From assembly GCA_913778085.1 (NCBI GenBank), contig CAJYXJ010000014.1:186001-250000 (forward strand): DNA of 64,000 nt, written 5' to 3'. This document shows, in pieces, positions 35,253 to 45,450 of this stretch. Under the pieces are notes generated by a model, which worked only from the letters and a program-made list of their open reading frames with translations, was not told where the DNA came from and made no database searches. Made by a program: the position numbers and the translations under genes. Each line of letters starts with the position of its first letter. Position 1 is the stretch's first letter. This stretch comes from an uncultured Chryseobacterium sp. GTDB lineage: Bacteria > Bacteroidota > Bacteroidia > Flavobacteriales > Weeksellaceae.

Positions 35253-37016
35253 TTAGAACGTAATCTTCACGCCTCCCAAAACCTGTGCACCGAGAACCTT
35301 GTATCCTTTGTACGTCTGGTATTTTGAGCTCAGAAGATTATTTCCGAGTGCGAAAATACTAAAATTTTTGTGAACTTTATACTCTGCAGACAAATTTAAA
35401 TCGGCATACCCCCCAACTTTATCGTTGGTATCCTCGGTAGACTGGTACATCATCGGACTGCCAACTCCCTCAATCATAAAGGAATTCGTCGTTCTGTCAC
35501 TGGCAAAAAGCCCCTTAAAACCAAGCAATAATTTTTGATCCAGCATGGTATATTTTGCACCGATTGTTGCCGTTACCAACGGAATATTGTAGATATTTTC
35601 ATAATTTTTCAGGTCGAACTTGGTAAATTTCACCTCTCCATCCAGAATTAAGTTGGCCAATGGGAAATATTGAAGACTTCCCTTAATGTCACTTACATTG
35701 CCTTCATCGTAAACGGCAGAAAAGGTATTGGCATAATCATAAGCAGAACGGTTGAGGGTATAATTGTTATCGAAAATGCTGTTGCCTTTAAAGAACATAA
35801 TGTCCTTCATTTTACCATACCCTGCCGAAACGTCATATTTGAACATATCATCAATATCCCCTCTCAACCCTACATAGAAATGATATTTCGTTTCCGTCGG
35901 TCTTAAATACTGATCCGAAACCAGAAACGGGTTCTGCTGCAAAAGATCGGCATAGGTATTAAGTTTCAGTCCGCCGTCTACTCCACCGTAAAATTTAAAC
36001 TGTTCGGCGGCGGCAAACTGAAACTCCGCTTCCGGGAACCAATAGGCCTTGTTATTCTTCATCTGCTCCGCCATCAGATCGTTGTTGTTTTTGCTGTTCA
36101 GGAAAGAAAACTGTGAACCTAACCGTAGATAAGAATCCCCTTTACGGAAAGTTACTTTCGGATTTAAGTTGGTATTGAAAAAATTTGAGTTGTTTTTATC
36201 TCGGATGGCAAATTCGGTTTTTACCGTCTCCAATCCCACTCCCAGATCAGCATTCAGGTTGATTCCCGATTTCCCGATCTCTACGCCGTGCTTGGAGAAA
36301 TTGGCCAGTACGGAAGCCTGGTTTTCCTGGGCATCGAAGTGGTCTTTTAAAAATGAAGACTTTACCCGTACATCATTTAAGATTTCATTGGAATAAAAAT
36401 CGTAATATCCGTTTACCTTAAATTGGTTTACCCTCTGGTTCAAATCCACGTTACCCGGATTTAAAGCATAAATCCCATAATAATTGTAGCTGTTCAGCCC
36501 ATATTCAGCATTTAGGTTAAATTTGCCTTTATCGCCGTAAGAATTCAGGAAAGCGCCTAAAGTTGTCGAGCTTTGCTTGGAATCCCAGTCGTATTCTTTT
36601 TTCAGACCCTGGGTAGAAAGGAAATGGGCATCAACACCAACTTCAATTTTGTTTTCCAGCGTTTTCGATATGTTGGCATCTCCCAGGATTTTCCCGTAGT
36701 TCCCCATTCCGAACTGGAGGTAGTTATTCTGTGCCGAACCTTCAAATTTCGGTGTTACATCTTGTCCCTGAATGGTGGAAGTCTTGAAGTCCGAAACAGC
36801 CGGCACATCGGTAATCGTGTACTGCACAGGGTTCTGCGATTTTTCTTCCGGCGGATAGTTCTTAATGGTTTCTACCGAAGTTTTCTTTTTTTCGATCTTC
36901 CTTACTTCCGGCTCCCTTTTTTTATTGAGGATCAGCTTTTCTTCTTTGATCTGGGAAAACGCCACTGACGAAATTCCTAAAAATAACAGGGATAATATTT
37001 GAATTCTTTTGTTCAT
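35253..37016 (-). CDS. outer-membrane beta-barrel protein (TonB-receptor-like, no plug)
   Basis: The start at 37016 is preferred over one 13 codons upstream because it gives a clean signal peptide (MNKRIQILSLLFLGISSVAFSQ). The mature protein has a basic, disordered stretch (residues 22-75) and then about 480 residues of amphipathic beta-strands ending in GGVKITF, with the terminal Phe recognised by the BAM machinery. No plug domain is visible, so active TonB import is doubtful although automatic annotation may call it a receptor. It follows the 987-residue TPR gene by 88 bases. The pair is probably one operon for an envelope complex. Confidence 0.78.
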   Translation of the reverse strand: MNKRIQILSLLFLGISSVAFSQIKEEKLILNKKREPEVRKIEKKKTSVETIKNYPPEEKSQNPVQYTITDVPAVSDFKTSTIQGQDVTPKFEGSAQNNYLQFGMGNYGKILGDANISKTLENKIEVGVDAHFLSTQGLKKEYDWDSKQSSTTLGAFLNSYGDKGKFNLNAEYGLNSYNYYGIYALNPGNVDLNQRVNQFKVNGYYDFYSNEILNDVRVKSSFLKDHFDAQENQASVLANFSKHGVEIGKSGINLNADLGVGLETVKTEFAIRDKNNSNFFNTNLNPKVTFRKGDSYLRLGSQFSFLNSKNNNDLMAEQMKNNKAYWFPEAEFQFAAAEQFKFYGGVDGGLKLNTYADLLQQNPFLVSDQYLRPTETKYHFYVGLRGDIDDMFKYDVSAGYGKMKDIMFFKGNSIFDNNYTLNRSAYDYANTFSAVYDEGNVSDIKGSLQYFPLANLILDGEVKFTKFDLKNYENIYNIPLVTATIGAKYTMLDQKLLLGFKGLFASDRTTNSFMIEGVGSPMMYQSTEDTNDKVGGYADLNLSAEYKVHKNFSIFALGNNLLSSKYQTYKGYKVLGAQVLGGVKITF

Positions 37017-37104
37017 TTTTTTATAGGTATTAATGTATAATGTCGGATGTATCATGTAGGGACTACATTTTACTTTTTACATTCTACGCTGTACATTTTA
37101 TACT

Positions 37105-40068
37105 TTACTTTTTAATCTGCTTTTTAACCTCCTTCGCTTCCGCTACGATCTCCGGGAAATCTTTGTAATTCTCGATGATCTGGTCGCAGGTATAACTTGC
37201 CTGGTAATTGTCTTTCAGGCCGATGTAATTTTTTGCCATCAGCACCAGGGCTTTTGCACCCCAATATTCTTCGGAAGCGTAATTATTGGCCAGTTTAAAG
37301 ATGGTTTCGTTGGAGGATTTGTATGCTTTGCCTTTATTCTGGTAATATGCTTTTGCATAAAGGGATTCAGCCGCTACCGAAGTATTTGAGGATTTCTCAA
37401 GCGCCGCATAAGCCGACTGTGCATCTTTATCCTTTCCTGAATTCATCAGGCTTCGGGCTTTGATGACTTTAGCCGTCTCGATAACCGCCGATGAGTTTTT
37501 GCTGTTGGCAATAACAGCATCCGCCAGTTTTTCCGCCTGTAAGAAATTCTTTTCATCGGCATAAACCTTCATAAGCTCTACATTCGCGTAGTTCCTGATA
37601 TTGACATCCGATGAATTGATCAGGTTTTCAAGATACTTTTTCGCTTCCTGGGCATCACCCTGGGCCGTGTAAATCTGAGCCAGACGGGTCTGGGCATCAT
37701 CCTGATAGTCGTTCGGTACATTGGCCACGTCCTGAAGAACAAGCAGGGCTTTTGTCGTATTTTTCGTTTGGTAATAGCTTTCTCCCAATTCGTATTTCGC
37801 CTGGTAAAGCCCTTCTCCGGTAGGGTTCTGGGTTAAATATTTCTCATAATAAGAAATCGCGTTTTTGTAATCTTTCTTGGTGAAATACTGTTTCGCTGTC
37901 GATAAGTTGATCTCATCAATCTCTGAAGCATCAATATTTACCCCGGCATTTCGTGCAAAAGTTTCATAGCCTGACACATCTCCGTTTTTCGTAAAGATCG
38001 GTTTCGCGGCCTGAACGATTTTTTCAGCATAGGCCGTATTTTTATACTGTTCCGCAAGCGATCTCAGTTCAGCCAGTGCTTTATCGCTCTGGTTCTGATC
38101 GATGTAGTTCTGTGCCCTGTAAATGGAAGCATTCGCTACAAGATCTCTGTCAGAAGAAGTTTTAATAACTTTATTAAAATAATCATTGGAATTGCTGAAA
38201 TCGTCCTGTGCCGCATATGCCGTTCCGATTTCATATTGGGCATCATCGTAATAATCCGAATCCGGATATTTGGACAGCAGGTTTTTCAGGTTGGTAATTT
38301 TCGCCTGGGTATCACCTTTAAATCCTAGAGCCATCGCTTTCTGATACAAAGTGTAATCCGTAGCATCTTCGTTTTTATCGTAGATCGCAATCGCTTCATT
38401 CAGGTTGTTGTTGGCATAATTAATATCTGCCAGTCGGAGTTCCGCATCATTCCTAAATTCAGGTTTCGGGTTGGCTAGATACTGTTTGAAATATTTTTCA
38501 GCCTCATCGAATTTTTTAGATTTAAAATAAGCATATCCCAGATCATAAGGCAGCTGCTGTTTCTCAGGAAAATTTTCGTTAAGCAGTTTTTCGTAACGTA
38601 CAATTGCTGAAGGGTAATTTCCTTTCTGGTAATACACCTGCCCCAGCCAGTATAGTGCCCGGTTGTTAAATTCCTTATTGATGTTAAAACCTAAGCTTCG
38701 TAAAAGATACTGTTCCGCCTGGTCATAATTCCCTTTGTTGAATTCTTCCGTTCCCAGCAGGTAAGAAACTTCCTGGTCGATCTTATTGATTTCCGGAGTG
38801 GAATTCTGAAGCCTGTCAATAGCATTCAGCGTCTCTTTATAATTTCCGGAATATAAATAGGATTTTACAAGAAGCGACTGCATTTCGGAAGCATTGGCGC
38901 CGTTCCGGTTTTCATTGATATAATTCTGGATTACCGTTGAAGCACTCTCAAATGGGTTCCCTATGTCGTAGCTCAGTTTGGCGTACTGCTCGTGTGCCAG
39001 CTTTTTTACATTCTTATCATAATTCATCTGATAGGCAGAACGGAATGCCGATAAAGCTTCCTGCTTCTTGCCAACTGCCAGATAAGCATTTCCAAGCTGA
39101 TAATAAGCGTTCTGGGCCAGCGCCGAATTGCTGTTCAGCAGCTGGTTGTAATAAGAAACCGCTTCATCGTATTTTTTAAGCTGCGCCGCAACAAACCCCA
39201 TTTCATAAAGGTCATTTTCCGAAGGGTTCTGCTGAACGCTCAGGTATTCCTTCAGATGCGGATAGGCAGAAGTATAATCATTTTTCATGAAATAACTTTC
39301 ACCAATGATCTTGTGGACTTCCGCTTTGTAAGCCTCCGAAATATCTTCGTTCAGGAGCGCCGTCCCTTCGGTGATGGCTTTATCATAATCCTTATCGTTG
39401 TAGTACATCTGCACATAATAAGGACGGACAAGCTTGGAATATTTCGCTTCATCCTTTATCGAATCAAAATACCGGAAAGCCTTGTCATTCTGCCGGTTTG
39501 AGTAATATAAATGCCCCAGCATGTAGGCAATATCGCCTCGCTGCGACTGGTCTGCCGTTTTGTAAGCTTCTTCCAAAGCATCAGTTGCCCCTTTGGAATC
39601 ACCCATCATAAACTTGGCGTAGCCCAGCTTCAGGATATATTGGGTATTTTCTTCTTTTGAAAGCTGGTACTGGTTTACTTCTTTCAGGGTTTCCAATGCT
39701 TTTTCAAAATCCTTTTTAGCCAGATAATAATCTGCCAGCGGTAAGCTTGCCTGGGCAAAATAGGCTGAATTCGGATATTCTTTCATAAAAGCTTCAAGCC
39801 CCTGTTCGGCATGGTTTTTCTGAAGGATCACCCCGATTACATTATCAAAAAACTGCGCTGCTTCTCTTCTTGACCTCGAAAGTTGCTCGTTATAAAAGTA
39901 CTGTCGGGCATATTCGTATTGAGACGCATTATATATTTTGGTCTGATAAAGGTTTTCAGCTAAATTGAACCGGTAGTTTTCTTTTTGGGTAAAGTACTGA
40001 GACTGTTGCGCATCGGAGATCCCGAAATACATTACAGCAGCCGCTAAAAGTATTTTTCTTGATTTCAT
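37105..40068 (-). CDS. large periplasmic TPR protein
   Basis: The 987-residue product starts with a signal peptide (residues 1-20, ISDAQ) and consists almost entirely of tetratricopeptide repeats. About 20 helix pairs are recognisable from strings such as YDQAEQYLLRSLGFN, YPSAIVRYEKLL and YDDAQYEIGTAYAAQDD. Repeats of this type mediate protein contacts in the periplasm, comparable to YbgF/BamD-like scaffolds. It is the first gene of a likely two-gene operon with an outer-membrane barrel, so it may serve assembly or function of that barrel (inference). Confidence 0.88.
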   Translation of the reverse strand: MKSRKILLAAAVMYFGISDAQQSQYFTQKENYRFNLAENLYQTKIYNASQYEYARQYFYNEQLSRSRREAAQFFDNVIGVILQKNHAEQGLEAFMKEYPNSAYFAQASLPLADYYLAKKDFEKALETLKEVNQYQLSKEENTQYILKLGYAKFMMGDSKGATDALEEAYKTADQSQRGDIAYMLGHLYYSNRQNDKAFRYFDSIKDEAKYSKLVRPYYVQMYYNDKDYDKAITEGTALLNEDISEAYKAEVHKIIGESYFMKNDYTSAYPHLKEYLSVQQNPSENDLYEMGFVAAQLKKYDEAVSYYNQLLNSNSALAQNAYYQLGNAYLAVGKKQEALSAFRSAYQMNYDKNVKKLAHEQYAKLSYDIGNPFESASTVIQNYINENRNGANASEMQSLLVKSYLYSGNYKETLNAIDRLQNSTPEINKIDQEVSYLLGTEEFNKGNYDQAEQYLLRSLGFNINKEFNNRALYWLGQVYYQKGNYPSAIVRYEKLLNENFPEKQQLPYDLGYAYFKSKKFDEAEKYFKQYLANPKPEFRNDAELRLADINYANNNLNEAIAIYDKNEDATDYTLYQKAMALGFKGDTQAKITNLKNLLSKYPDSDYYDDAQYEIGTAYAAQDDFSNSNDYFNKVIKTSSDRDLVANASIYRAQNYIDQNQSDKALAELRSLAEQYKNTAYAEKIVQAAKPIFTKNGDVSGYETFARNAGVNIDASEIDEINLSTAKQYFTKKDYKNAISYYEKYLTQNPTGEGLYQAKYELGESYYQTKNTTKALLVLQDVANVPNDYQDDAQTRLAQIYTAQGDAQEAKKYLENLINSSDVNIRNYANVELMKVYADEKNFLQAEKLADAVIANSKNSSAVIETAKVIKARSLMNSGKDKDAQSAYAALEKSSNTSVAAESLYAKAYYQNKGKAYKSSNETIFKLANNYASEEYWGAKALVLMAKNYIGLKDNYQASYTCDQIIENYKDFPEIVAEAKEVKKQIKK

Positions 40069-40318
40069 TAATTTTAAATTTTAACATGGGAAGACCTGAA
40101 AATCAGGTTCAGCTATTTAAAATTACGGGAGTTTTATCCACAATTTATCAACGAAAATATTGAAAAGAAATTGTATAGACAAGCCTTTTAACACATTGTT
40201 AATAACGGATTATTATTTTAAGACTTCTTAACTTTATCAGGAAGAAAGCTTAAAGAAAATAAAAATTATTTCCGGGAAATAATTACATTTGCTTTTTTTG
40301 AATCAAATATAGAATTGA

Positions 40319-41989
40319 ATGAATCAACTTTTTAAAAGGAAAAACTATTCAGATACAGATACATCCACTCATTTATTAAGGGTATTGGGTGTTTGGGACA
40401 TCGTATTTTTCGGTATTGCGGCCATTATTGGAGCGGGAAGTTTCAGCAGTTTGGGGGAAGCCGTTTTCAGAGGAGGTCCCGGTGTGATCTTACTATATTT
40501 GATCTGCGGATTTGCCTGCGGGTTTACCGCTCTCTGCTATGCTGAATTTGCCAGCAGGATTCCGACGGCAGGTTCCGCTTACACCTATGCTTATGCCAGC
40601 TTCGGGGAACTGATTGCCTGGATCATCGGCTGGGCACTGATCATGGAATATTCTTTCGGAAATATCTACGTAGCCTTTTCATGGTCGGATTATTTTACCA
40701 GCTTCCTCCACCGGTTGGGAATGCACATCCCGGATTATCTGACCTGCAGCTATACCGAAGCGAAAAAAGCCTTTATGAACGGCTCTGAAAATAAAGAACT
40801 GATCAATGCATGGACCAATGCACCTTTGATCGGAAGCCTGAAATTTATTGTGGATGTTCCCGCTTTGGTCATCAACGGACTCATTACCTGGCTGTGTTAC
40901 GTGGGTGTAAAGGAAAGCAAGAATTTCAATAATGCACTGGTAATTCTTAAATTGGCGGTTATCATTCTTGTGATCCTGGTTGGTTTTGCTTACATCAATA
41001 CCGATAACTGGACCCCGGTGAATCCGGAAACCCATGTTTCATCCTTTATGCCGAATGGTTTTGCAGGAGTAATGAGCGCCGTTTCGGGAGTTTTCTTTGC
41101 CTATATCGGCTTCGATGCCTTGAGCGTACTCTCCGAAGAAACGAAAGATCCCCAGAAAACACTTCCAAAAGGAATGATTATTTCCCTGGTATTGTGTACG
41201 TTTATTTATATCGCCTTAACACTGGTTTTAACGGGAATGGTGGATTACAGGAAATTCGACGGTGTCGGGGATCCGCTTTCTTTCATCTTTGAAAAATCGA
41301 ATGCCAATGTAGCCTGGATGGAACTGGTGGTTTCTTTCGTAGCGATTGTTGCCATCACCACTGTTCTGTTGGTGTTCCAGATGGGACAGCCGAGAATCTG
41401 GTATGCGATGAGCCGAGACGGACTGATGCCGCAGAAATTCCAGGAAGTGCATCCGAAATATAAAACCCCGGCTTTTGCTACCATCGTTACAGGAATTGTA
41501 GTGGGAATTCCGATCCTGTTTACCGATAAAAGCTTCATCCTGGATTTTACGAGTATCGGGACAATTTTTGCCTTTGTATTGGTATGTGCAGGAGTACTGA
41601 TGCTTCCAGCCAAAGAAAAGATCAAAGGCAGGTTCCATCTTCCTTATATTAACGGTAAATTTATTTTCCCGGTTATTTTCATCGGAGGAATTGTTTTTTT
41701 CTACTTCTGGCAGGCAGACTTTTTCCATACGCTGATGGACTGGAAAGATCCGAAAGAAGGCGAATTCAGGGCTTCTATTTTCTTTTTCATCCTGATTAAT
41801 ATTGTTTTGTGTGCACTAGCATTTATTAAAAACCTGTCGCTGATCCCTCTGATCGGGCTGAGTTCCTGTCTTTATCTTTTAACCGGAATGAGCCACGACA
41901 ACTGGTTCTGGTTTGGACTGTGGTTTGCTGTAGGTTTAATTATTTATTTCTGCTACGGATACCGGAACAGTAAGCTTAGAAATGCTTAA
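40319..41989 (+). CDS. APC-superfamily amino-acid permease
   Basis: The 556-residue product has about 12-14 membrane helices. The N-terminal signature GIAAIIGAGSFSSLGEAV in helix 1 and a helix 6 region FAYIGFDALSVLSEETKDPQK are characteristic of cationic amino-acid transporters (CAT/YfnA group). It imports or exchanges amino acids across the inner membrane. It is the first gene of a rightward operon with a lipoprotein and a DUF962 protein. A weak promoter candidate (TTTG at 40288, TAGAATTG at 40310) lies directly upstream. Confidence 0.9.
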   Translation: MNQLFKRKNYSDTDTSTHLLRVLGVWDIVFFGIAAIIGAGSFSSLGEAVFRGGPGVILLYLICGFACGFTALCYAEFASRIPTAGSAYTYAYASFGELIAWIIGWALIMEYSFGNIYVAFSWSDYFTSFLHRLGMHIPDYLTCSYTEAKKAFMNGSENKELINAWTNAPLIGSLKFIVDVPALVINGLITWLCYVGVKESKNFNNALVILKLAVIILVILVGFAYINTDNWTPVNPETHVSSFMPNGFAGVMSAVSGVFFAYIGFDALSVLSEETKDPQKTLPKGMIISLVLCTFIYIALTLVLTGMVDYRKFDGVGDPLSFIFEKSNANVAWMELVVSFVAIVAITTVLLVFQMGQPRIWYAMSRDGLMPQKFQEVHPKYKTPAFATIVTGIVVGIPILFTDKSFILDFTSIGTIFAFVLVCAGVLMLPAKEKIKGRFHLPYINGKFIFPVIFIGGIVFFYFWQADFFHTLMDWKDPKEGEFRASIFFFILINIVLCALAFIKNLSLIPLIGLSSCLYLLTGMSHDNWFWFGLWFAVGLIIYFCYGYRNSKLRNA

Positions 41990-41995
41990 TCTTGC

Positions 41996-42598
41996 ATGAA
42001 GTGCTGTTGGATATGCCTGCTGCTATTCTTGATCAGCTGTAAGAAAACGGATGGACTTATTTCCGGAAGCAGTCGTACAGAAAGGAAATTGGAGTATAAG
42101 GAATTTTTAACGACCATCGGTAAAAAGAATAAAAGTGAAAAGAAAGACTACCTTTTCAGATTTATCAATTATGATGTTCCCTGGTACTGGCGTGGTACAC
42201 CCTGGTCATTTGCAGGAACGTCGAGACAGCCCCGGAAAGGCAGCATTGCCTGCGGATATTTTGTAACAAATATTTTGTCGGATTATGGCTTTGACCTCAA
42301 CAGAAGATTTTATGCGCAGCAAGCATCTTCGGTGATGATCAAAAAGCTGTGCACGGACATCCGGTACTTTACCAAAAGGCGGGAACTTGAAGAATATATT
42401 TTAGGAAAGAAGAAAAATCAGGTATATATCGTAGGATTGGATTTCCATACAGGATATATCACCCGTGAAAATAAAGACACTTATTTTATTCATTCTAATT
42501 ACATTCGAAATGAAGGTGTAATAAAGGAACTGACTAAAAACTCAAAGGCATTGAATGCTTCTAAGACGTTTATGATTGGAACTTTAAATTACAGATAA
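41996..42598 (+). CDS. lipoprotein with a papain-like Cys-His arrangement
   Basis: The 200-residue product has a lipoprotein signal with Cys15 (LLLFLISC). The domain that follows has Cys86 in SIACGYFVTNIL at the start of a helix, His151 in GLDFHTGYI at a strand and His166/Asn168 in FIHSNY: the Cys-His-polar order of NlpC/P60 and other papain-like amidases. It could cut peptidoglycan peptides or another amide in the periplasm. It starts 6 bases after the permease and ends 2 bases before the DUF962 gene, so it is in their operon. Confidence 0.72.
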   Translation: MKCCWICLLLFLISCKKTDGLISGSSRTERKLEYKEFLTTIGKKNKSEKKDYLFRFINYDVPWYWRGTPWSFAGTSRQPRKGSIACGYFVTNILSDYGFDLNRRFYAQQASSVMIKKLCTDIRYFTKRRELEEYILGKKKNQVYIVGLDFHTGYITRENKDTYFIHSNYIRNEGVIKELTKNSKALNASKTFMIGTLNYR

Positions 42599-42600
42599 TC

Positions 42601-42936
42601 ATGGCTGAAAGAATAAAAACATTTAACGAATTCTATCCGTTTTATTTAACTGAGCACAGTAAAACGGGAACCCGGATTTTCCATTTTATCGGAACGCTGC
42701 TGGTCTTTTTTGTAATCGGATATGTAATCGCTTCGGGAAAGGAACGGTTCCTCTGGTATGTGCCGATCTTCGGCTACGGATTTGCGTGGTTCAGCCATGC
42801 AGTCGTTGAAAAGAACAAGCCTGCCACTTTTAAATACCCTTTATGGTCGCTGATCTCGGATTTCAGGCTGTTCTTTGAGCTGCTGATCGGGAAACAGAAG
42901 TTTAAAGGAATTCCGGCGGCAAAAGCTTCTGAGTAA
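42601..42936 (+). CDS. DUF962/Mpo1-like membrane protein
   Basis: The 111-residue product has the family start FNEFYPFYLTEHSKTGTRIFHFIGT with its conserved His residues, two membrane segments, and FAWFSHAVVEKNKPATFKYP. In yeast, Mpo1 is an iron-dependent dioxygenase that shortens 2-hydroxy fatty acids by one carbon; bacterial members are presumed to act on lipids. It is the last gene of the permease operon and is followed by a terminator at 43078. Confidence 0.88.
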   Translation: MAERIKTFNEFYPFYLTEHSKTGTRIFHFIGTLLVFFVIGYVIASGKERFLWYVPIFGYGFAWFSHAVVEKNKPATFKYPLWSLISDFRLFFELLIGKQKFKGIPAAKASE

Positions 42937-43431
42937 ATCTTTAGCGGGAAGATGGATGCTGGAAGATAGAAGTTTTCCGATTGAGTGTTTTCATAATTTT
43001 TTTTTGCATCAACAGATTTCTTACTATTCTTTAGAAAAAAGTTTATTTATCTATGAAATAATTATAATATCAATAGAAATGGGCTTTAGCCCATTTTTTT
43101 ATGATGTATGCTGATCGGCTTTAGCCAAATTATAGTAGGTTTTGGCTAAAGCCAAATTTTAAACCCGTTATGATGACATCGGGCTGAAGCCCGACGCTAT
43201 TGATAATTTTATCTTTTTAATATCTAACAGACTTAAAATAAATTTACCATTTCTAAATTTGAAATAAAGCAGATAAAAAATTTCGGCGGGTTTGCTTGCA
43301 AACCCGCCGAAACTATATTTAATGACGATGTATCAATCATCGAGCATTCAGTATTATTTTTATTAAATCTATTTCATCTCCCATCCTAACACCTCAACTT
43401 CCATCATCCCTCTTTAAGATGCCAGCAAACA
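42937..43431. repeat. intergenic region with four palindromes
   Basis: The gap between convergent operons holds four perfect palindromes: AATGGGCTTTAGCCCATT (43078-43095), a 13-base stem (43117-43129 with 43141-43153), TCGGGCTGAAGCCCGA (43179-43194) and a 15-base stem with a 2-base loop (43281-43312). The first three share a GGGCTnnAGCCC-type core and look like members of one REP-like family. Confidence 0.7.
43078..43100 (+). terminator. terminator of the permease operon
   Basis: An 8-base stem AATGGGCT/AGCCCATT followed at once by a T-run, 142 bases after the DUF962 stop. Confidence 0.65.
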
Positions 43432-45450
43432 TTAAAACATTTTCTTAAAACTGTACTTCAGTAGGTTCATAAATCCAGGTTCGATAATATCGATGCCTAA
43501 TCCGAAATTACTGTCGGCAATGGTATGGTGATCGGCCCTAAATTTTTCAAATGCTTCCTGCGGGATCTCGAGATTTACCAGCGGCTTAAATTCAATGTTC
43601 ACCGTAGCTCCGTTTTTAGTCACTTTTTTACGGCTTAAAAAATCAAAATACGGATTACGAATCGTGCTTTCCTGAGTGGTGTATTTCTCTTCGGTATCGA
43701 TTTTCTGGTCCGTATACAGATTGATCTCATATTTTTCACTGTCGAAATTATGCCAGAACGGAAGATCTTTGTGGATAAAATCCCGTGCACTGGCCTTCAC
43801 CACGTTCCGGTCGAAGTACATCAAAAAACGGTCGCCTTTGGGATCGGTATAATACGGATTATTCACGGAGGCTGTATACTGTATTTTAAACTCATTCAGC
43901 TTTCGGTCGTCGCTCACCATATCAATGACGGCATCATTAAAAATATTTCGGACATCGGTTCCGTTACGGTCGCCGGAATAATTCAGACTGTAGAAAAGGA
44001 AATTGTTCCAGCTGTCGATCACTTCCCGCTTGTTGGTATTCTTGAAGTACCGTCTCATGGCGTTGGCACGGTTCCCTTTATAAGTTGTCGTAAGAACCAA
44101 ATTTCCGGTTTTACCTTGTACATTGAAATCCACTTTTTCATCAATGCAGAAATAAGGATATTTATATGGTTTTCTTTGTTTCAGTTCCTGGTCAGGTTTT
44201 ACTTCAAGATAATGCATAAAATAAATAAATCCCCGGTTTTCAAGCAATCCGAACTCATCCCGTACGGTAGCATCTACAAAATACTCTTCTCCTTTATGGT
44301 TGATTTTGACAATCGCGTGGTTGAAAGTCAGCAACGATGGCAAATAATATTTAATATAAAAATCGGTATGGAAATTAACGAGGACGATGGATGATTCTAC
44401 TCCAATGTAATCCAGGATTACCTTCAGCAAAACGGATTTCGCCTTGCAGTCGCCCTGTTTGTTTTCATAGGTAACGGCAGGTTCCTGCGGCTTATGGCCG
44501 TTCATTTCATCGGCATTAAAAATATAGTAAATATTGTTCTGTACATACTCAATGGCGAACTGCATCTTTTCATCCTGGTCTGCAATGGCATCCAGCTTTT
44601 CAATAAGGTTAGGGGCAAAGTTCTGCAATGATGCCTGACTGAATACTTCCCCATAGATCGGCGCGATGTAGTTGGATAGCTCTTTCCAGCTGCGGTCCGT
44701 AGCAAAATCGATGTACGGAAAAATCTCGCGGCTGGCATCCACCGGATTGATGTAGTTCTCCAGCCTGAAAATAAACTCTTCCCCTTTATTCAGGTAATGG
44801 ATTTCCGGATCCAGAACGGTTCCGGCTTCATCGCGGAAAAAGGTCTTTTTGCACGCTACTTTCTGTTCGCGGTCGTTGATAAAAGTAAAAGTATAGCTTC
44901 CGTACGCCCAGTAGCTGTCCGGGCTTACCCAAACATATTTCGCAAATTCTTTTCTCAGGAAATCACGTTCGCTGAATACTTTTACCCGGGAATCTTCCAT
45001 GATCAGGATATCATTGAGCCTAAGGTCCTTTATAGTAATATTGATTTTTTTGTTGCTGCTCAGGATCCCGCCACTGCTCTGGTTTTCACTGTCGAGCACC
45101 TTTATTTTGGTGTCAGGGATTTTGTCGATCATTACGCCGTCTCTTACGACGCTGATACGGTGGATATGGTAAACTTCATTTTCTTCCACTACAATATCGG
45201 AAACGGATGCCCTTTCGAGATTCGCCGGCTCATTCAGTGTATAGGCCATGCAGACGTACTCACTGTTTTCATTATTTCCGGTGCGGTATTTTTTATCTAA
45301 AAAATAGCAGAAATCTTTTCCCTCATCAATCTGGTGTTTCGCAAATTCAGATTCTCTGATCCGTTCGAGAAGCTCGTGATCTTCTATATTTCCTGCCCAT
45401 GCTTCCGTTTTCCCGATCCTGTAATTTTCAATTTCAAGTTGATTATCCAT
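43432..45450 (-). CDS. DUF3857/transglutaminase-like protein
   Basis: The start at 45450 (MDNQLEIENYRIG) is preferred; the longer frame adds 16 unlikely residues. The product of about 672 residues has an N-terminal beta-rich DUF3857-like region, a transglutaminase core with Cys near residue 333 (QGDCKAKSVLL), His near 376 (TFNHAIVKI) and Asp near 392 (YFVDATVRDEFG), and a C-terminal beta-rich region. The full catalytic triad suggests a protease, amidase or transglutaminase. Most relatives are exported, but no signal peptide is visible here, which is odd. Confidence 0.82.
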   Translation of the reverse strand: MDNQLEIENYRIGKTEAWAGNIEDHELLERIRESEFAKHQIDEGKDFCYFLDKKYRTGNNENSEYVCMAYTLNEPANLERASVSDIVVEENEVYHIHRISVVRDGVMIDKIPDTKIKVLDSENQSSGGILSSNKKINITIKDLRLNDILIMEDSRVKVFSERDFLRKEFAKYVWVSPDSYWAYGSYTFTFINDREQKVACKKTFFRDEAGTVLDPEIHYLNKGEEFIFRLENYINPVDASREIFPYIDFATDRSWKELSNYIAPIYGEVFSQASLQNFAPNLIEKLDAIADQDEKMQFAIEYVQNNIYYIFNADEMNGHKPQEPAVTYENKQGDCKAKSVLLKVILDYIGVESSIVLVNFHTDFYIKYYLPSLLTFNHAIVKINHKGEEYFVDATVRDEFGLLENRGFIYFMHYLEVKPDQELKQRKPYKYPYFCIDEKVDFNVQGKTGNLVLTTTYKGNRANAMRRYFKNTNKREVIDSWNNFLFYSLNYSGDRNGTDVRNIFNDAVIDMVSDDRKLNEFKIQYTASVNNPYYTDPKGDRFLMYFDRNVVKASARDFIHKDLPFWHNFDSEKYEINLYTDQKIDTEEKYTTQESTIRNPYFDFLSRKKVTKNGATVNIEFKPLVNLEIPQEAFEKFRADHHTIADSNFGLGIDIIEPGFMNLLKYSFKKMF

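Noticed and set aside
35253-37016. TonB-dependent receptor for iron or vitamin uptake
   Set aside because: No plug domain or TonB box is visible, so a specific uptake role cannot be supported.
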